A stretch of 51,347 bases of DNA from MWDF01 sp964577435 (GTDB lineage Bacteria; Bacillota; DTU025; MWDF01): contig CAZNZD010000005.1 in NCBI GenBank assembly GCA_964577435.1, positions 1-51,347 of the forward strand. Direction: 5' to 3'. The notes beneath the pieces were generated by a model, which saw only the letters and a list, made by a program, of their open reading frames with translations, searched no databases and was not told where the DNA came from. Below are positions 16,034 to 24,081 of the stretch, one piece after another. The position numbers were made by a program, and so were the translations under genes. How positions within the stretch are numbered: the first letter of the stretch is position 1; each line of letters starts with the position of its first letter.

Positions 16034-16687
16034 ATGGGTGGGAAGCATATGGCATTCAAATGCGCCTATAACGACAACAAGGGCGACGACAATCCTGTTA
16101 TCGGCTATATGGGAGCCTGTTCCAAGGCGGCGACTGTATACAACGTGAAGCGGGGCGCACCTTGGTGCTCGCTTCCGGAGTGCCCCTGCAGCGCCTATGT
16201 CATAAAGGGCGAACCCAGGCCCGAAAGCCCCTGCTACGAGTGCAGGATGCTGATAGAGTGGAAGGCATATGCCGGCTTCGACCATGACGGCCCGTATAGC
16301 TGGACCCCCAGGAGGATCACCGGCGCCGTGGAGGGCGGGCTCTGCTTCCTCACGACGAGGTATCCTGGCACAAGCGAGGCCGAGCGCTTCATCTTCGCCG
16401 CCTTCATCGTCGCCAGGGTGGTGTCGTACGACCCCGACAAGTCGGGCTGGGTCCAGGGCGACGAGAGGCTGAGGCTGGCCCTTTCGGCCGACGAACTTGT
16501 TTACTTCTGGGACTATTACAGAAACGCCAACAGGCCTGAATATGTGGGGTGGGGAAGCGGCAGGTACAGATACCTTAGCGATTCACAGGCCGAAGGCGCG
16601 ATGAGGGCCATATGCTCAGCAGCTAAGGGCCCCGATAGGAAGGCGCTCGCCCTTGAGATGGCGGCCGCAGCCTTCGGTAAGGCCTGA
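16034..16687 (+). CDS. Cys-rich protein of unknown function with PUA-like C-terminal region
   Basis: I do not recognise this 217-residue protein. Residues 10-70 carry seven cysteines (C10, C29, C45, C50, C52, C67, C70), including the CSLPECPC and CYEC pairs typical of zinc-binding knuckles. The remainder alternates beta-like and aromatic segments (CFLTTRYPG, ERFIFAAFIVARVV, GDERLRLAL, FWDYYRNANRPEYVGWG). By eye this resembles small beta-barrel PUA/EVE/ASCH-type nucleic-acid-binding folds. Good start: ATG at 16034 behind GGAGGAGGTG. It precedes the hut operon but has its own upstream region and a separate hut promoter follows. No signal peptide or membrane segment. Function should be left open. 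Confidence 0.7.
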   Translation: MGGKHMAFKCAYNDNKGDDNPVIGYMGACSKAATVYNVKRGAPWCSLPECPCSAYVIKGEPRPESPCYECRMLIEWKAYAGFDHDGPYSWTPRRITGAVEGGLCFLTTRYPGTSEAERFIFAAFIVARVVSYDPDKSGWVQGDERLRLALSADELVYFWDYYRNANRPEYVGWGSGRYRYLSDSQAEGAMRAICSAAKGPDRKALALEMAAAAFGKA

Positions 16688-16716
16688 TGAGCCGATACCG
16701 CCCCCGTATGCAAGGA

Positions 16717-16745
16717 TGGTATAATCATCTTTGATAATCGCGATT
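16717..16745 (+). promoter_or_regulatory. hut operon extended -10 promoter and AATCGCGATT operator
   Basis: TG-n-TATAAT at 16717-16725 is an exact extended -10 element, 31 bases before hutH. The perfect 10-bp palindrome AATCGCGATT at 16736-16745 falls at about +4 to +13 of the predicted transcript, a good position for a repressor to block hut transcription. No -35 is evident, as expected for extended -10 promoters. Confidence 0.55.
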
Positions 16746-16756
16746 GGGGTGGTTGT

Positions 16757-18280
16757 ATGAGTAGCCTCGATTTGTCGGGCCATCTGACGATAGGCGACGT
16801 GGTGGACGTCGCAAGGGCCGGCCGGCGCGTATCGCTCTCCAGGGATGCCCTGGCGAGGATAGTCAAGGCGCGCGGGCTCATAGAGGAGCTTGTTCGCGAA
16901 CGGAAGCTCGTCTACGGGGTGACCACCGGCTTCGGCAAGTTCGCAAGCGTTGCGATCTCCGCCCAGGACACCAAGAGGCTGCAGAGGAACCTGATAGTAT
17001 CCCATGCCACGGGCGTGGGCGAGCCGCTTCCGCCGGACCAGGCCAGGGCGGTCCTTCTTTTACGGGCGAACGCACTTTCCCGGGGGCACTCGGGCGCAAG
17101 GCCGGAGCTCATACAGACCCTTATAGACATGCTGAACAAGGACGTCCTGCCGGTCATCCCCTGCAAGGGCTCCCTCGGGGCAAGCGGGGATCTGGCACCG
17201 CTTGCGCATATGGCACTTACCATAATCGGCGAGGGAGAGGCGACCTACAGGGGAAAGAGGATGCCATCCACAGACGCCTTGGCGAAGGCGGGGATAAAGC
17301 CCGTGGAGCTGATGGAGAAGGAGGGCCTGGCCCTAATAAACGGCACTCCGGTCATGACCGCCATCGCGGCGCTTGCCCTTTATGACGCCCAGATACTCCT
17401 GAAGACGGCGGACATCGCCGCCTCAATGAGCCTTGAGGCCATGAACGGGATAAGCGACGCATTCGACCTTAGGGTGAGCCACACGAGGCCCCACACCGGC
17501 CAGGCGGTGGTGGCGGAGAACATGGGAAGGATCACCAAGGGCAGCACGATGGTAGTCTGCGGCACATCCGAGAAGGTGCAGGACCCATACTCGCTGAGGT
17601 GCGTCCCCCAGGTGCACGGGGCATCAAGGGACGCCTTCTCGCACATCTGGAAGACGGTATCCATAGAGGTGAACTCCGTGACCGACAACCCCCTCGTCTT
17701 CCCGGACGACGGTGACGTGATATCGGCCGGCAACTTCCACGGCCAGCCTGTGGCGCTCGTGATGGACTACCTGAAGATAGCGGCGTCAGAGCTTGCGGAC
17801 ATCTCCGAAAGGCGTATAGAGCAGATGGTGAACCCCAGCCTTTCGAAGCTGCCGGCATTCCTGACCGAGCACGGGGGCCTTAACTCCGGGCTCATGATAA
17901 CCCAGTACGTTGCCGCGTCCCTTGTGTCTGAGAACAAGGTACTCTGCCATCCTGCGAGCGTCGACTCCATCCCCACTTCGGCGAACCAGGAGGACCACGT
18001 CAGCATGGGGACTATCGCGGCAAGGCAGGCCATGGAGATAATCGGAAACGTAAGAAACGTGCTCGCCATCGAGCTCATCTGCGCGGCGCAGGCGCTGGAC
18101 ATGAGAGGCTGCGACGGTAAGATGGGCAAGGGCACGGCCGCAGCCTACAAGGTGGTAAGAAGCGCTGTGGAGGCCCTTCATGAGGACAGGGTGATGTACA
18201 GGGACCTGGAGAAGATGGTGGCGCTGGTGGAGGACGGGACGCTAGTAGACGTGGTCGAAAGCGTCGTCGGGGAGCTATAG
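16757..18280 (+). CDS. hutH: histidine ammonia-lyase
   Basis: First step of histidine degradation: L-histidine to trans-urocanate plus ammonia, in the cytoplasm. The 507-residue length is standard. The Ala142-Ser143-Gly144 triad in GSLGASGDLAPL forms the MIO electrophile. YGVTTGFGKF near residue 53, VQDPYSLRCVPQVHG and the QEDHVSMG segment are family hallmarks of active-site loops. First gene of hutH-hutU-hutI-fchA, with 21 bases to hutU. Start ATG at 16757 behind GGGGTGG. Probably controlled through the extended -10 promoter and palindrome just upstream. Confidence 0.97.
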   Translation: MSSLDLSGHLTIGDVVDVARAGRRVSLSRDALARIVKARGLIEELVRERKLVYGVTTGFGKFASVAISAQDTKRLQRNLIVSHATGVGEPLPPDQARAVLLLRANALSRGHSGARPELIQTLIDMLNKDVLPVIPCKGSLGASGDLAPLAHMALTIIGEGEATYRGKRMPSTDALAKAGIKPVELMEKEGLALINGTPVMTAIAALALYDAQILLKTADIAASMSLEAMNGISDAFDLRVSHTRPHTGQAVVAENMGRITKGSTMVVCGTSEKVQDPYSLRCVPQVHGASRDAFSHIWKTVSIEVNSVTDNPLVFPDDGDVISAGNFHGQPVALVMDYLKIAASELADISERRIEQMVNPSLSKLPAFLTEHGGLNSGLMITQYVAASLVSENKVLCHPASVDSIPTSANQEDHVSMGTIAARQAMEIIGNVRNVLAIELICAAQALDMRGCDGKMGKGTAAAYKVVRSAVEALHEDRVMYRDLEKMVALVEDGTLVDVVESVVGEL

Positions 18281-18301
18281 CGGATTCCGGGAGGTGGGAG
18301 C

Positions 18302-20314
18302 ATGGGCGGGTACACGGGCGACTTCAGGATTGACGGTCCGCTTCCTGAGGCCCCCAGGTTCGAGGAGGGCATAAGAAGGGCGCCGGACAGGGGGTTCAGG
18401 CTGACCCCGGCGCAGACCGAGACCGCACTGAAAAACGCGCTCAGGTACGTGCCTGAGGAGCATCACGCAGCGCTTGCCCCGGAGTTACTGGAGGAGCTTG
18501 TGACCAGGGGCAGGATCTACGCCTACAGGTACAGGCCCCAGGGCAGGATCAAGGGCCTGCCTGTGGACAGCTATAAGGGCAGATGCCTTCAAGGCAGGGC
18601 CTTCCAGGTCATGATAGACAACAACCTTGACTTCGACGTGGCCCTCTACCCTTATGAGCTGGTGACCTACGGCGAGACGGGCTCCGTCTGCCAGAACTGG
18701 CTGCAGTACAGGCTAATAAAGAAGTACCTGGAGGAGCTGACCGAGGATCAGACGCTGGTCGTCGAATCAGGGCACCCGCTTGGGCTTTTCCCCTCAAGGC
18801 CGGACGCCCCCAGGGTCATAATCACCAATGCGCTCATGGTCGGCATGTTCGACAATATGAAGGACTGGGAGATAGCGGAGCAGATGGGCGTGGCCAACTA
18901 CGGGCAGATGACCGCGGGCGGCTGGATGTACATCGGCCCGCAGGGGATAGTCCATGGGACCTTCAATACGATACTGAACGCAGGAAGGGCCAGGCTCGGC
19001 GTGGCTAAGGAGGGGGACCTGGCAGGGTTCCTGTTCGTGTCATCGGGCCTGGGCGGGATGAGCGGGGCGCAACCTAAGGCGGCGGAGATAGCAGGCGCGG
19101 TCGCGATAATCGCCGAAGTCGACGAATCTAGGATTGCGACCAGGCACTCGCAGGGCTGGGTGAGCGAAGTGGCGGACACCCCCCAAAAGGCGTTCGAGCT
19201 AGCCGAGGAGTACATGGCGAAGCGGAAACCCATGTCGGTTGCCTTCCACGGCAACATCGTGGACCTTCTGAGATATGCCGCTGACAACAGAAAGCGCATC
19301 GACCTTCTGTCTGACCAAACTTCATGCCACAACGCGTATGACGGGGGCTACTGCCCGCAGGGTGTGACCTTCGCCGAGCGCACTAGGCTTCTTGCAGAGG
19401 ACAGGAGGCTCTTCACAGAGCTTGTGGACAGGAGCCTCAGGGAGCACTTCGAGTGCATAAAGGCGCTTGTCGCAAGGGGGACTTACTTCTTCGACTACGG
19501 CAACTCATTCATGAAGGCCGTATACGACGCGGGCGTCAAGGAGATCTCCAGAAACGGCATGGACGAGAAGGACGGTTTCATCTTCCCCTCCTATGTCGAG
19601 GATATAATGGGCCCCATGCTCTTCGACTACGGCTACGGCCCGTTCAGGTGGGTGTGCCTCTCCGGGAAGGACGAGGACCTCAGAAGGACCGATCAGGCCG
19701 CCATGGAGTGCATCGACCCGTCCAAGAGGGGCCAGGACAGGGATAACTACATCTGGATCAGGGATGCCGAGAGGAACAGTCTAGTAGTAGGCACCAGGGC
19801 GAGGATACTCTACCAGGACGCAGAGGGCAGGAAGAGGATAGCGCTGAGGTTCAACGAGCTTGTAAGAGAAGGCGAGGTGGGTCCCATCATGCTGGGAAGG
19901 GACCATCATGACACGGGCGGCACCGACTCGCCCTTCAGGGAGACCGCCAACATCAAGGACGGGAGCAATGTGATGGCCGACATGGCGACCCAGTGCTTCG
20001 CCGGCAACGCGGCGAGGGGGATGAGCCTGGTCGCCCTCCATAACGGAGGCGGCGTCGGCATCGGCAAGTCGATAAACGGGGGATTCGGCCTTGTCCTGGA
20101 TGGAAGCGCGAGGGTCGATGGGATAATCGAATCGGCGATGATGTGGGACGTCATGGGCGGAGTGGCAAGGAGGGCTTGGGCCAGAAACCCGGCCTCCATA
20201 GAGACGTCATGCGAATACAATGAGAAATACGCCGGCAGGGGCCACATAACCATACCATCCATCGCGGATGGCGGCATGGTGGCAAGGCTGGTCAAGGAGA
20301 GGTTAGGGAACTGA
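18302..20314 (+). CDS. hutU: urocanate hydratase
   Basis: Second step: urocanate plus water to 4-imidazolone-5-propanoate, using tightly bound NAD+ as an electrophile. The glycine-rich NAD region SSGLGGMSGAQ lies near residues 246-256, followed by the conserved SYKGRCLQGRAF-type N-terminal and DQTSCHNAYDGGY central segments. At 670 residues it belongs to the long form of the family (similar in length to the animal enzyme) rather than the about 555-residue Bacillus/Pseudomonas form. The N-terminal ~80 residues and an insertion before the C-terminus account for the difference. Its TGA overlaps the hutI ATG by one base. Confidence 0.96.
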   Translation: MGGYTGDFRIDGPLPEAPRFEEGIRRAPDRGFRLTPAQTETALKNALRYVPEEHHAALAPELLEELVTRGRIYAYRYRPQGRIKGLPVDSYKGRCLQGRAFQVMIDNNLDFDVALYPYELVTYGETGSVCQNWLQYRLIKKYLEELTEDQTLVVESGHPLGLFPSRPDAPRVIITNALMVGMFDNMKDWEIAEQMGVANYGQMTAGGWMYIGPQGIVHGTFNTILNAGRARLGVAKEGDLAGFLFVSSGLGGMSGAQPKAAEIAGAVAIIAEVDESRIATRHSQGWVSEVADTPQKAFELAEEYMAKRKPMSVAFHGNIVDLLRYAADNRKRIDLLSDQTSCHNAYDGGYCPQGVTFAERTRLLAEDRRLFTELVDRSLREHFECIKALVARGTYFFDYGNSFMKAVYDAGVKEISRNGMDEKDGFIFPSYVEDIMGPMLFDYGYGPFRWVCLSGKDEDLRRTDQAAMECIDPSKRGQDRDNYIWIRDAERNSLVVGTRARILYQDAEGRKRIALRFNELVREGEVGPIMLGRDHHDTGGTDSPFRETANIKDGSNVMADMATQCFAGNAARGMSLVALHNGGGVGIGKSINGGFGLVLDGSARVDGIIESAMMWDVMGGVARRAWARNPASIETSCEYNEKYAGRGHITIPSIADGGMVARLVKERLGN

Positions 20315-21786
20315 TGGCAGATAAAGAGACGGGACACATACACGGGCCAGGCTGCTCGCACGGACACGACCACGAAGGATGCGGATGCGGAGGGCACGAC
20401 CACGGTCACGACCACGGGCATGCAGCTCACGTGCACGGACCGGGATGCGGGCATCCTGCTCACGGCGAGCCGGGGCACGTGCATGACGAAAGCTGCTCGC
20501 ACCGAAAGACCGGAAGCGGCAAGCCGTTCGACCTTCTCATACTTAACATCGGCGCCATCGCCACCCCGAAGGGCGGCAGGGCGCTAGCTGGGGCGGACCA
20601 GGCTGCAGTCGAGATAAGAAGGGACGCCTGGATCGGCATCAAGGACGGAAAGATTGCCGAAATAGGCGGCATGAAGGACGGAAGGGGCAAAGCCGAGGAT
20701 TTCGCCGACGACATACTTGACGCGACCGGCCTTCTGGTAACACCGGGGCTGGTGGATGCCCACACACACCTCGCCTTCGGCGGCTGGAGGCACAAGGAGC
20801 TGGCACTTAAGCTGAAGGGCGTGCCTTATCTCGAGATACTGAGAAACGGCGGCGGCATATTGAGCACCGTAAGGGCCACCCGCGCGGCATCCCTTGACCA
20901 GCTGGTCGAGAAGGGCTTATGGGTCCTCGACCAGATGCTCTCCCACGGGACCACCACGGTGGAGGCGAAAAGCGGCTACGGCCTCACCATAGACGACGAG
21001 ATGAAACAGCTTGAGGCGATTGCTATCATGGCGGAGAACCACGACGTCGGGATAGTGCCGACGCTGATGGGCGCGCATGCGGTGCCTGAGGAGTATATCG
21101 ACAACAGGGAGGCCTACATCAGGCTAATCGTCGACGAGATGATACCGAAGGCCGCGGCATCGGGCTTTGCCGCATACTGCGACGCCTTCTGCGAGAAGGG
21201 CGCGTTCACACCTGATGAGACCAGGGCGGTGCTGGAGGCGGCGAAGGCATACGGCATGGGCGTGAAAGTGCACGCCGACGAGATCCATGACACCGGCGCG
21301 GCAAAGCTTGCGGCTGAAATGGGGGCGGCTTCCGCCGAGCATCTGATCAAGGCCAATGACGAGGGGCTTGAGGCCATGGCGGAATCCGGGACCATAGCCG
21401 TGCTTCTGCCCTGCACATCATTCTACCTGGGCGAGGACTTCGCAAGGGCCAGGAAGATGATTGAGCTCGGGATCCCGGTGGCGATTTCCACCGACTTCAA
21501 CCCAGGCTCGTCGCCCAACCTGAACCTGCAGATGGCCATGACCCTGGGGTGCCTTAAGTACAGGATGAGCCCGGAGGAGGTGCTCACCGCAGTGACGCTG
21601 AACGCCGCCGCTGCTATCGGCATGGCGGAGGATATCGGCAGCGTAGAGCCCGGCAAGGACGCCGACCTCGTCATTTGGGAGGCGCCCGACCTGGATTACC
21701 TTCTTTACAGGTACGGAAGCAACATGGCAAGCATCATCGTTAAGGGCGGTAAGGTCCATGGCGGGGACCATGGGCAGTCCCACTAA
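20314..21786 (+). CDS. hutI: imidazolonepropionase with His/Cys-rich N-terminal extension
   Basis: Third step: imidazolonepropionate to N-formimino-L-glutamate. The amidohydrolase fold is complete from about residue 70, with the metal motif in TPGLVDAHTHLAFGG, the HGTTTVEAKSGYG loop, HADEIHD, and the STDFNPGSSP aspartate. What is unusual is the first 65 residues, containing 17 His and 5 Cys. They include three variants of an H-[IV]-H-x-x-x-C-x-H unit at 8-16, 39-47 and 55-63. No in-frame ATG, GTG or TTG with a ribosome-binding site separates this segment from the enzyme, and the ATG overlaps the hutU stop, so it should be translated. The extension probably binds zinc, nickel or iron. Total 490 residues against about 400-420 normally. 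Confidence 0.95.
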   Translation: MADKETGHIHGPGCSHGHDHEGCGCGGHDHGHDHGHAAHVHGPGCGHPAHGEPGHVHDESCSHRKTGSGKPFDLLILNIGAIATPKGGRALAGADQAAVEIRRDAWIGIKDGKIAEIGGMKDGRGKAEDFADDILDATGLLVTPGLVDAHTHLAFGGWRHKELALKLKGVPYLEILRNGGGILSTVRATRAASLDQLVEKGLWVLDQMLSHGTTTVEAKSGYGLTIDDEMKQLEAIAIMAENHDVGIVPTLMGAHAVPEEYIDNREAYIRLIVDEMIPKAAASGFAAYCDAFCEKGAFTPDETRAVLEAAKAYGMGVKVHADEIHDTGAAKLAAEMGAASAEHLIKANDEGLEAMAESGTIAVLLPCTSFYLGEDFARARKMIELGIPVAISTDFNPGSSPNLNLQMAMTLGCLKYRMSPEEVLTAVTLNAAAAIGMAEDIGSVEPGKDADLVIWEAPDLDYLLYRYGSNMASIIVKGGKVHGGDHGQSH

Positions 21787-21798
21787 CCTATTGGGGGT

Positions 21799-22392
21799 AT
21801 GGAATTGAAGAAGCTTGTTGAGATGAGCGTGGAAGATTTCCTGGAACAGCTCTCCTCCGACTGCCCGACTCCCGGGGGAGGAAGCGTGGCCGCGCTGCAG
21901 GGGGCAACCGGCGCGGCGCTCATCGAGATGGTGGCGAGGCTCACCATAGGCAGGGAGAAGTTCCGGGAGCACGAGGATCTCATGAAGTCCGCGCTGGAGG
22001 GTGCATACAGGCTGAGAATCGAGCTTACCGACCTCATAGACATGGACACCGACTCGTATGACAACGTCACTTCAGCATACAAGCTGCCCAAGGGCACGGA
22101 GGAAGAGAAGGCTATGAGGGGCACCGCAATACAGGATGCGCTGAAGATGGCCACCAACATCCCCGCCGAGACGATGGAGAAGGCAGAGCAGGCCCTTTCC
22201 ATCGCCGAGGGCATGAAGGGCAAGGTGAACCCGAACTGCGCAAGTGACCTTGAGGTGGCAATCCTGAGCTTGCGGGCTGCGTCGATGGGCGCCTGGCAGA
22301 ACGTGCTTACCAACCTCTGCGGCGTCAAGGATGAGCTCTTCGTCGAAAGGACCAGGAACAGATGCATCGAGTGTTCGAAAGCCCTTCGGTAA
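21799..22392 (+). CDS. fchA: methenyltetrahydrofolate cyclohydrolase / formiminotetrahydrofolate cyclodeaminase
   Basis: A 197-residue FTCD-C-type protein that converts formimino-tetrahydrofolate to methenyl-tetrahydrofolate and ammonia, sending the histidine C2 carbon into one-carbon metabolism. The signature CPTPGGGSVAALQGATGAAL is near residues 25-44, and the all-helical C-terminal part follows. It is the last gene of the hut operon, 12 bases after hutI, and is followed by a terminator. The matching glutamate formiminotransferase is not in this window, so it must lie elsewhere or be replaced by another formiminoglutamate-using enzyme. Confidence 0.9.
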   Translation: MELKKLVEMSVEDFLEQLSSDCPTPGGGSVAALQGATGAALIEMVARLTIGREKFREHEDLMKSALEGAYRLRIELTDLIDMDTDSYDNVTSAYKLPKGTEEEKAMRGTAIQDALKMATNIPAETMEKAEQALSIAEGMKGKVNPNCASDLEVAILSLRAASMGAWQNVLTNLCGVKDELFVERTRNRCIECSKALR

Positions 22393-22433
22393 GAGCATCG
22401 GAAAATGGCGCTTCAGCAGGTAAGGAAACCATC

Positions 22434-22470
22434 AGCCCGCCGGAAACGCCGACGGGCTTCAGTCTTACTT
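22434..22470 (+). terminator. hut operon terminator
   Basis: AGCCCGCCGG and CCGACGGGCTT form a stem with one mismatch around AAACG, followed by a T-rich TTCAGTCTTACTT tail, 42 bases after fchA. Confidence 0.75.
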
Positions 22471-22508
22471 AGGCGGGAAATATTTCTTTAGGAACCGCTT
22501 GCAACACA

Positions 22509-22554
22509 TTGACAGTCATTGATGCGGAGACTATATTGAAGGTGATATATCACC
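22509..22554 (+). promoter_or_regulatory. GntR gene promoter with overlapping palindromic operator
   Basis: TTGACA (22509-22514), 17 bases, TATATT (22532-22537) is a near-consensus promoter. The perfect 14-bp palindrome GGTGATATATCACC at 22541-22554 covers the expected transcription start. This is the expected arrangement for autorepression by the GntR protein encoded 50 bases downstream. Confidence 0.75.
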
Positions 22555-22604
22555 GATGCACCGTCAATATATCCCGAATTTCGATGACGGAAACGAGGGA
22601 TAGC

Positions 22605-23240
22605 ATGGAATACGGGTCGCTCAGCGAAAAGGCTTATCACCTGGTCAAAGACATGATACTCGCCTGCGAGAAGGGCCAGTACCTGAGCATGAGGGACGTG
22701 GCCTCGCAGATAGGCATGAGCTACACGCCGGTCAGAGAGGCCTTCCAGCGCCTGAAGAACGAAGGGCTGCTGGACCTGGAGCCCAATGTGGGCTTCTTCG
22801 TCCCCAGGCTGGACATCTCTGAGCTTGTGAAGATATACGAGGCGAGGGAATGCATTGAGAAGTTCGTGCTGGACAAGGCCTTCGACAACCTCCGGCCGGC
22901 GGACATCAAGGAGCTCAAAGACGCCGTGGAGGAGCAGAAGAAGTGCCTGGCAGCCGAGGATATAAGGGGTTACCTGAAGGAGGACGAGAGGTTCCACATG
23001 GTCTTCTTCAAGGCGTGCAACAACCCCTACCTGACGGAGCTTGTCAGGTCCATCAGGGCCAAGTACCTGGTCTGCTCGAAGAAGATCAGGCACGGAAGCG
23101 ACGTCGCGATAGAAGAGCACCTGAGCATGATAGAGCTCATAGAGAAGGGCGAGAAGGATAAAGCGGCGGCCCTCATGCAGTTTCATGTGACGCACGCCAA
23201 GCAGCGCATGATGGAAGGATATATCTCCTACAACGGATGA
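22605..23240 (+). CDS. GntR-family (FadR/FCD type) transcriptional regulator
   Basis: A 211-residue regulator with an N-terminal winged helix (YLSMRDVASQIGMSYTPVREAFQRLKNEGLL at residues ~26-56, described here by its ends) and a C-terminal all-helical FCD ligand domain. The FCD metal-binding residues are visible: D and H in DERFHMVFF, then H in EEHLSM and H in FHVTHA. Such domains usually bind a small carboxylated metabolite through a bound metal, which fits the organic-acid-like catabolic genes that follow. ATG at 22605 is chosen because GAGGGA lies 4 bases upstream; the frame extends 32 codons further 5', but that stretch contains the promoter and operator. Confidence 0.9.
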   Translation: MEYGSLSEKAYHLVKDMILACEKGQYLSMRDVASQIGMSYTPVREAFQRLKNEGLLDLEPNVGFFVPRLDISELVKIYEARECIEKFVLDKAFDNLRPADIKELKDAVEEQKKCLAAEDIRGYLKEDERFHMVFFKACNNPYLTELVRSIRAKYLVCSKKIRHGSDVAIEEHLSMIELIEKGEKDKAAALMQFHVTHAKQRMMEGYISYNG

Positions 23241-23280
23241 AGGTCCTTCCCCAGCTGACTCGCCGGCCTTAGATTCACTG

Positions 23281-23306
23281 CCCCGCGGCTAGGCTGCCCG
23301 GGGTTT
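23281..23306 (+). terminator. terminator after GntR gene
   Basis: CCCCGCGGC and GCTGCCCGGGG form an imperfect GC stem followed by TTTATG. It separates the regulator from the catabolic operon, whose own promoter in 23307-23397 is not obvious. Confidence 0.6.
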
Positions 23307-23397
23307 ATGATACGGAAGATACGCGGAATCGGCGCAACTCACCCTTAATGATAGATATTTCCGCTTGCGGTAAACATCGAAAGGGGATGCCACGCAG

Positions 23398-24081
23398 ATG
23401 ATTCACGTCCGTACCAGAATCGAAAGGCCGTCCAAGGAGATAATCGAGGCTTACAGGGAGATTCCATCAGCCACCATCCACGAGGCCGGAGGCCGCAAAG
23501 GCTTCATAGACCCGGCTATCAGACCCATAGCAAGAGGAATGAGAATATGCGGACCCGCGTTCACCGTGCTTTGCGCACCGGGCGACAACCTCATGCTGCA
23601 CAAGGCGCTTGAGAAGGCCAAGCCCGGCGATACAATCGTTGCCTCGGTGGGCGGCGGGTATGAATACGGCTACTTCGGCGGCCTCATGGCTGTATCTGCC
23701 ATGGCCAGGAAGATTGGCGGCCTTGCCATAGACGGATGCATCAGGGACTCGCAAGAGATCATCCATATGGGATTCAACATCTTCAGCAGGGGGTTCGCCA
23801 TCAGGGGCACGGTGAAGAACACCCTCGGCCTAGTGAATTACCCCATAGTCTTCGGCGGGCTCATGGTGAACCCCGGCGACATCATAGTAGGCGACGACGA
23901 CGGCATGGTCGCGGTTGCCCTTAAGGACGCGGCCGAGGTACTCGAGAAGTCGCAGAAGAGGACCGAAAACGAGATTCAGAAGGCGAAAGTGCTGGAGACC
24001 GGGATTACAAGCGTGCAGAACAACAAGCTCGAGCCGGTGTTCGAGTCCCTGGGCCTCGTGGAGGAAGAAGATGAGGATTGA
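23398..24081 (+). CDS. RraA-family aldolase/decarboxylase
   Basis: A 227-residue RraA-like protein. Enzymatic members are divalent-metal class II aldolases that cleave 4-hydroxy-4-methyl/carboxy-2-oxo acids to pyruvate or decarboxylate oxaloacetate. The catalytic R116-D117 pair in DGCIRDSQE and the preceding glycine-rich GGGYEYGYFGG are present. This argues for an enzyme rather than the ribonuclease-E inhibitor. First gene of the catabolic operon; its 3' end overlaps the Ldh2-type gene by 11 bases. The acidic tail ends in EEEDED. The likely product pyruvate would feed the neighbouring 2-oxoacid/2-hydroxyacid dehydrogenase. Confidence 0.85.
   Translation: MIHVRTRIERPSKEIIEAYREIPSATIHEAGGRKGFIDPAIRPIARGMRICGPAFTVLCAPGDNLMLHKALEKAKPGDTIVASVGGGYEYGYFGGLMAVSAMARKIGGLAIDGCIRDSQEIIHMGFNIFSRGFAIRGTVKNTLGLVNYPIVFGGLMVNPGDIIVGDDDGMVAVALKDAAEVLEKSQKRTENEIQKAKVLETGITSVQNNKLEPVFESLGLVEEEDED

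Noticed and set aside
22509..22604. Upstream extension of the GntR reading frame
   Set aside because: The stretch contains the -35, -10 and operator; the ATG at 22605 has the ribosome-binding site and begins at the normal place for the winged helix.
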